Source: Streptomyces sp. Je 1-369
Lineage (GTDB): Bacteria; Actinomycetota; Actinomycetes; Streptomycetales; Streptomycetaceae
DNA: 64,000 bases
Direction of reading: 5' to 3'
Assembly (NCBI RefSeq): GCF_026810505.1
Contig: NZ_CP101750.1
Coordinates: 7,304,515 to 7,368,514 of the forward strand
Shown: piece after piece, positions 60,494-64,000 of the stretch
Layout: every line of letters begins with the position of its first letter
Position numbering within the stretch: position 1 is the first letter of the stretch
Program-made: the position numbers and the translations under genes
Notes under the pieces: generated by a model
Told to the model about the DNA's origin: nothing
The model's database searches: none
The model's input: only the letters and a program-made list of their open reading frames with translations

Positions 60494-61468
60494 TTACGCC
60501 TCCGGGGCCTCGAACTTGGACGTGCGGGTCATTCCGGCCGCACGGCCCTTCCCGGAGATGACAAGGGCCATCTTCCGGCTGGCCTCGTCGATCATCTCGT
60601 CGCCGAGCATCGCCGAGCCCTTCTTGCCGCCCGCCTCGGACGTGTAGTACTCGTACGCGTCCAGGATCAGCTCGGCGTGGTCGAAGTCGTCCTGCGAGGG
60701 CGAGAAGACCTCGTTGGCGGCGTCCACCTGGCCGGGGTGCAGGACCCACTTGCCGTCGAAGCCGAGCGCCGCGGCGCGGTTCGCGACCTCGCGGTAGCCG
60801 TCGACGTTCTTGATCTGCAGGTAGGGGCCGTCGATCGCCTGGAGGTTGTTGGCGCGGGCGGCCATCAGGATCTTCATCAGGATGAAGTGGTAGGCGTCCG
60901 CCGGGTAGCCGGGCGGCTGCTCGCCGACGACCAGGGACTTCATGTTGATGGACGCCATGAAGTCGGCCGGGCCGAAGATGATGGTCTCGACGCGCTGGGA
61001 GGCCTCGGCGATCGCGTTGACGTTGTTGAGGCCCTGCGCGTTCTCGATCTGCGCCTCGATGCCGATCTTGCCGACCTCGAAGCCCATCGTCTTCTCGATC
61101 TGGGTGAGGAGCAGGTCGAGCGCGACGACCTGCTCGGCCGTCTGCACCTTCGGCAGCATGATGCAGTCGAGGTTCTGGCCCGCGCCCTCGACGACGGTCA
61201 CGACGTCGCGGTACGTCCACTCGGTCGTCCAGTCGTTGACGCGCACCACCCGCGTCTTGCCCGTCCAGTCGCCCTCGTTGAGGAACTTGACGATGGTGTG
61301 CCGCGCCTCGGGCTTGGCGAGCGGCGCGCAGGCGTCCTCCAGGTCGAGGAAGACCTGGTCGGCGGGGAGGCCCTGGGCCTTCTCCAGGAAGCGGGGGTTC
61401 GACCCCGGGACCGCCAGACAGGAGCGGCGCGGACGCAGGCGGTTGATGGGCGCGGTGGGCGCAGTCAT
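60494..61468 (-). CDS. mcl: HpcH/HpaI-CitE family lyase, probable L-malyl/beta-methylmalyl-CoA lyase
   Basis: 324 residues. Motifs are RRSCLAVPGSNPRFLEKA, DQVFLDLEDACAP (metal-binding acid), CIMLPKVQTAEQV, GIEAQIENAQGLNN and ETIIFGPADFMAS, then WVLHPGQVDAANEVFSP. It cleaves beta-methylmalyl-CoA to glyoxylate and propionyl-CoA. The ATG overlaps the meaA stop (ATGA). Confidence 0.9.
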   Translation of the reverse strand: MTAPTAPINRLRPRRSCLAVPGSNPRFLEKAQGLPADQVFLDLEDACAPLAKPEARHTIVKFLNEGDWTGKTRVVRVNDWTTEWTYRDVVTVVEGAGQNLDCIMLPKVQTAEQVVALDLLLTQIEKTMGFEVGKIGIEAQIENAQGLNNVNAIAEASQRVETIIFGPADFMASINMKSLVVGEQPPGYPADAYHFILMKILMAARANNLQAIDGPYLQIKNVDGYREVANRAAALGFDGKWVLHPGQVDAANEVFSPSQDDFDHAELILDAYEYYTSEAGGKKGSAMLGDEMIDEASRKMALVISGKGRAAGMTRTSKFEAPEA

Positions 61469-63492
61469 GCGGGGACCTCCAGGGGGTCGAGGTTGTTCGC
61501 TTTCCGGATCTCGTCGACGATACGGCCGATGATCTCGGTGATGCCGAAGTCCTTGGGGGTGAAGACGGCGGCCACACCCGCCGCCTTCAGGTCCTCGGCG
61601 TCGCTGTTGGGGATGATGCCCCCGGCGATGACGGGGATGTCGTTGGCGCCGGCCTTGCGGAGCCGCTCGAGCACGTCGGGGACGAGCTCCGCGTGCGAGC
61701 CGGAGAGGATCGAGAGGCCGACCGCGTGCACGTCCTCGGCGAGCGCCGCGTCGACGATCTGCTCGGGCGTGAGGCGGATGCCCTGGTAGACCACTTCGAA
61801 GCCGGCGTCCCGCGCGCGCACCGCGATCTGCTCGGCGCCGTTGGAGTGCCCGTCGAGACCCGGCTTGCCGACCAGGAAGCGGAGGCGGCCGCCGCCGAGG
61901 TCCTCGGCGGTCCGCGCGACCTTCTCGCGGACGAGGGCGAGCGGCGTGCCCTCTTCGGCCGTGACGGCCACAGGGGCGCTGGAGACGCCCGTAGGAGCCC
62001 GGAACTCCCCGAAGACCTCCCGGAGGGCCCCGGCCCACTCCCCGGTCGTCACACCGGCGCGTGCGCACTCCAGGGTGGCCTCCATGAGGTTGCCCGTGCC
62101 GGCCGCCACCTCCTTGAGCCGCTCCAGGGCCTTGCAGGGGCGGGGGTGGTTGAACGGCGGCTGGTAGCGGGTGTCGCGCCACTGCTTGAGGGCGCCCACC
62201 ACGCGGGACTCGACCGCCGGGTCGACCGTCATGATCGCCGCGTCCAGGTCCGAGGTGAGCGGGCTCGGCTCCGTGGACTCGTAGGAGTTCACGCCGACGA
62301 TCTTCTCCTGGCCGGACTCGATGCGGGCGCGGCGCTCCGCGTGCGAGGAGACGAGCTGCGACTTGAGGTAGCCGGACTCGACGGCGGCCATCGCGCCGCC
62401 CATCTTCTCGATGCGGTCCATCTCGGCGAGGGAGTCCTCGACGAGCGAGGCCACCTTGGCCTCGACGACGTGCGAGCCCGCGAAGATGTCCTCGTACTCG
62501 AGCAGGTCGCTCTCGTGCGCGAGGACCTGCTGGATGCGCAGCGACCACTGCTGGTCCCAGGGCCGGGGGAGCCCCAGCGCCTCGTTCCAGGCGGGCAGCT
62601 GCACGGCACGCGCGCGTGCGTCCTTGGAGAGCGTGACGGCCAGCATCTCCAGGACGATGCGCTGGACGTTGTTCTCCGGCTGGGCCTCGGTCAGACCGAG
62701 GGAGTTGACCTGCACGCCGTAGCGGAACCGGCGCTGTTTCGGGTTCTCGATGCCGTATCGCTCGCGCGTGACCTGTTCCCAGATCCGCCCGAACGCCCGC
62801 ATCTTGCACATCTCCTCGATGAACCGGACTCCGGCGTTCACAAAGAAGGAGATGCGGGCCACGACGTCCCCGAACTTCTCCTCGGGGACCTGCCCGGAGT
62901 CGCGTACGGCATCGAGAACCGCGATGGCGGTGGACATCGCGTACGCGATCTCCTGGACCGGTGTGGCCCCCGCCTCCTGGAGGTGGTAGCTGCAGATGTT
63001 GATCGGATTCCACTTGGGGATCCGCGCCACCGTGTACGTGATCATGTCGGTGGTGAGGCGCAGGGAGGGACCCGGCGGGAAGACGTGTGTCCCGCGCGAG
63101 AGGTACTCCTTGACGATGTCGTTCTGTGTCGTCCCCTGGAGCTTGGTGATGTCCGCACCCTGCTCCTCCGCGACCACCTGGTAGAGCGCCAGGAGCCACA
63201 TGGCGGTGGCGTTGATCGTCATCGAGGTGTTCATCTGCTCCAGGGGGATGTCCTGGAACAGCCGTCGCATGTCGCCGAGGTGCGAGACGGGCACACCGAC
63301 CCGGCCGACCTCGCCGCGGGCGAGGATGTGGTCGGGGTCGTAGCCGGTCTGCGTGGGCAGGTCGAACGCGACCGAGAGGCCCGTCTGCCCCTTGGTGAGG
63401 TTGCGCCGGTACAACTCGTTGGACGCCTCCGCCGTGGAGTGACCGGCGTACGTCCGCATGAGCCACGGCCGGTCCTTCTGACGCTCTGTCAT
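61465..63492 (-). CDS. meaA: Coenzyme B12-dependent ethylmalonyl-CoA mutase (MeaA-like)
   Basis: 675 residues containing both modules: the catalytic barrel (GLSVAFDLPTQTGYDPDH, TTQNDIVKEYLSRGTHVFPP, FFVNAGVRFIEEM) and a C-terminal cobalamin-binding domain with the lower-ligand motif KPGLDGHSNGAEQIAVRARD and GLSILSGSH. It converts ethylmalonyl-CoA to methylsuccinyl-CoA. The operon context with ccr separates it from methylmalonyl- and isobutyryl-CoA mutases. ATG with GAGGAG 9 nt upstream, 22 nt after ccr. Confidence 0.92.
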   Translation of the reverse strand: MTERQKDRPWLMRTYAGHSTAEASNELYRRNLTKGQTGLSVAFDLPTQTGYDPDHILARGEVGRVGVPVSHLGDMRRLFQDIPLEQMNTSMTINATAMWLLALYQVVAEEQGADITKLQGTTQNDIVKEYLSRGTHVFPPGPSLRLTTDMITYTVARIPKWNPINICSYHLQEAGATPVQEIAYAMSTAIAVLDAVRDSGQVPEEKFGDVVARISFFVNAGVRFIEEMCKMRAFGRIWEQVTRERYGIENPKQRRFRYGVQVNSLGLTEAQPENNVQRIVLEMLAVTLSKDARARAVQLPAWNEALGLPRPWDQQWSLRIQQVLAHESDLLEYEDIFAGSHVVEAKVASLVEDSLAEMDRIEKMGGAMAAVESGYLKSQLVSSHAERRARIESGQEKIVGVNSYESTEPSPLTSDLDAAIMTVDPAVESRVVGALKQWRDTRYQPPFNHPRPCKALERLKEVAAGTGNLMEATLECARAGVTTGEWAGALREVFGEFRAPTGVSSAPVAVTAEEGTPLALVREKVARTAEDLGGGRLRFLVGKPGLDGHSNGAEQIAVRARDAGFEVVYQGIRLTPEQIVDAALAEDVHAVGLSILSGSHAELVPDVLERLRKAGANDIPVIAGGIIPNSDAEDLKAAGVAAVFTPKDFGITEIIGRIVDEIRKANNLDPLEVPA

Positions 63493-63514
63493 CTTGCGCT
63501 GCTCCTCAGTGCGT

Positions 63515-64000
63515 TCAGACGTTGCGGAAACGGTTGATCGCGTCGATGTGCTCGGCGCGCATCTCCGGGTCACGCACTCCCAGGCCCTCCTCGGGCGCGA
63601 GGGCGAGGACGCCGACCTTGCCCTGGTGGAGGTTGCGGTGGACGTCGTAGGCGGCCTGGCCGGTCTCCTCCAGGGAGTAGACCTTCGAGAGGGTCGGGTG
63701 GATCTTGCCCTTGGCGATCAGGCGGTTGGCCTCCCAGGCCTCGCGGTAGTTCGCGAAGTGCGAGCCGATGATGCGCTTGAGGGACATCCACAGGTAGCGG
63801 TTGTCGTACTCGTGCATGTAGCCCGAGGTCGACGCGCAGGTGGTGATGGTGCCGCCCTTGCGGGTGACGTAGACACTCGCACCGAAGGTCTCGCGGCCGG
63901 GGTGCTCGAAGACGATGTCGATGTCCTCGCCGCCGGTGAGCTCGCGGATGCGCTTGCCGAAGCGCTTCCACTCCTTGGGGTCCTGGGTGTGCTCGTCCTT
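63515..64000 (-). CDS. ccr: Crotonyl-CoA carboxylase/reductase, C-terminal part
   Basis: Only the last 161 codons are in the window; the frame runs open to the edge. The segment DIVFEHPGRETFGASVYVTR, then GGTITTCASTSGYMHEYDNR and LWMSLKRIIGSHFANYREAW, is characteristic of the medium-chain dehydrogenase fold of Ccr, which reductively carboxylates crotonyl-CoA to ethylmalonyl-CoA with NADPH and CO2. It leads the ethylmalonyl-CoA operon on this strand. Its product also serves as a polyketide extender-unit precursor in Streptomyces. Confidence 0.93.
   Translation of the reverse strand, partial: KDEHTQDPKEWKRFGKRIRELTGGEDIDIVFEHPGRETFGASVYVTRKGGTITTCASTSGYMHEYDNRYLWMSLKRIIGSHFANYREAWEANRLIAKGKIHPTLSKVYSLEETGQAAYDVHRNLHQGKVGVLALAPEEGLGVRDPEMRAEHIDAINRFRNV

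Noticed and set aside
60494..63466. 990-codon frame spanning mcl and antisense-free meaA sequence
   Set aside because: Homology begins at the ATG at 61468, overlapping the meaA stop; the remainder is an out-of-frame shadow of meaA.

Overview
The window is very GC-rich, with C/G-biased third codon positions, tightly packed genes that often overlap by ATGA or GTGA, and frequent GTG/TTG starts. Together with gene families such as the SAV_2336-type proteins, the LitR/LitS pair and an actinobacterial ethylmalonyl-CoA operon, this points to a Streptomyces chromosome. I see no rRNA, tRNA, CRISPR array, integrase, transposase or replication origin.

Layout. (1) 1-6076, + strand: the end of a mevalonate operon (type 2 IPP isomerase tail, HMG-CoA reductase, HMG-CoA synthase, NphT7-like acetoacetyl-CoA synthase), a terminator, then extra copies of EPSP synthase (aroA) and chorismate synthase (aroC). 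(2) 6253-11346, - strand: phenazine genes phzF, phzG, phzB and a PhzM-like methyltransferase, followed beyond a hairpin by a lone phage-tail-sheath-like protein and a zinc-ribbon protein. (3) 11847-14668, - strand: ferredoxin reductase, [2Fe-2S] ferredoxin and a LysR regulator. Blocks 1-3 look like one side of a hybrid phenazine-terpenoid cluster: mevalonate genes supply IPP/DMAPP and aroA/aroC supply chorismate. phzC/D/E and a prenyltransferase are not in the window and would be expected to its left. (4) 14911-20823: cytochrome bd oxidase and its assembly transporter (cydABDC). (5) 20942-27072: F420/LLM oxidoreductase, lipoate ligase, DNA photolyase, an SDR, and the divergent light-response pair litS/litR. 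(6) 27111-31007: a McrBC restriction module with a divergently encoded unknown gene. (7) 31130-38121: gamma-glutamyltransferase-like protein, inositol-monophosphatase-like enzyme, FAD oxidoreductase, macrodomain hydrolase and two alkylation-repair genes (Ada-AlkA fusion, ogt).

(8) 38123-45948, - strand: a four-gene operon that reads as a VMAP-type (vWA-MoxR-associated protein) biological-conflict system. It encodes a small trypsin-co-occurring protein, a trypsin-EAD-VMAP-C protein, a MoxR AAA+ ATPase, and a 1242-residue vWA-like/pseudokinase/EccC-like/TPR protein, with a Nudix hydrolase gene directly downstream. I regard this operon and the tail-sheath pair of block 2 as the most interesting loci. 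(9) 46018-50557: BCCT transporter, glycerate kinase, a repeat-containing unknown protein and a DUF4239 membrane protein. (10) 50563-56976: a PucR-type regulator divergent from a complete branched-chain-type ABC importer, with an 18-bp palindrome between them. (11) 57087-58584: psd-pssA for phosphatidylethanolamine synthesis. (12) 58754-64000, - strand: the ethylmalonyl-CoA pathway operon (ccr, meaA/ecm, mcl, mch, mcd), with ccr cut by the window edge.

Family assignments come from motifs and remembered family sequences, not database searches. Start codons were chosen from Shine-Dalgarno spacing, overlaps and expected N-termini.
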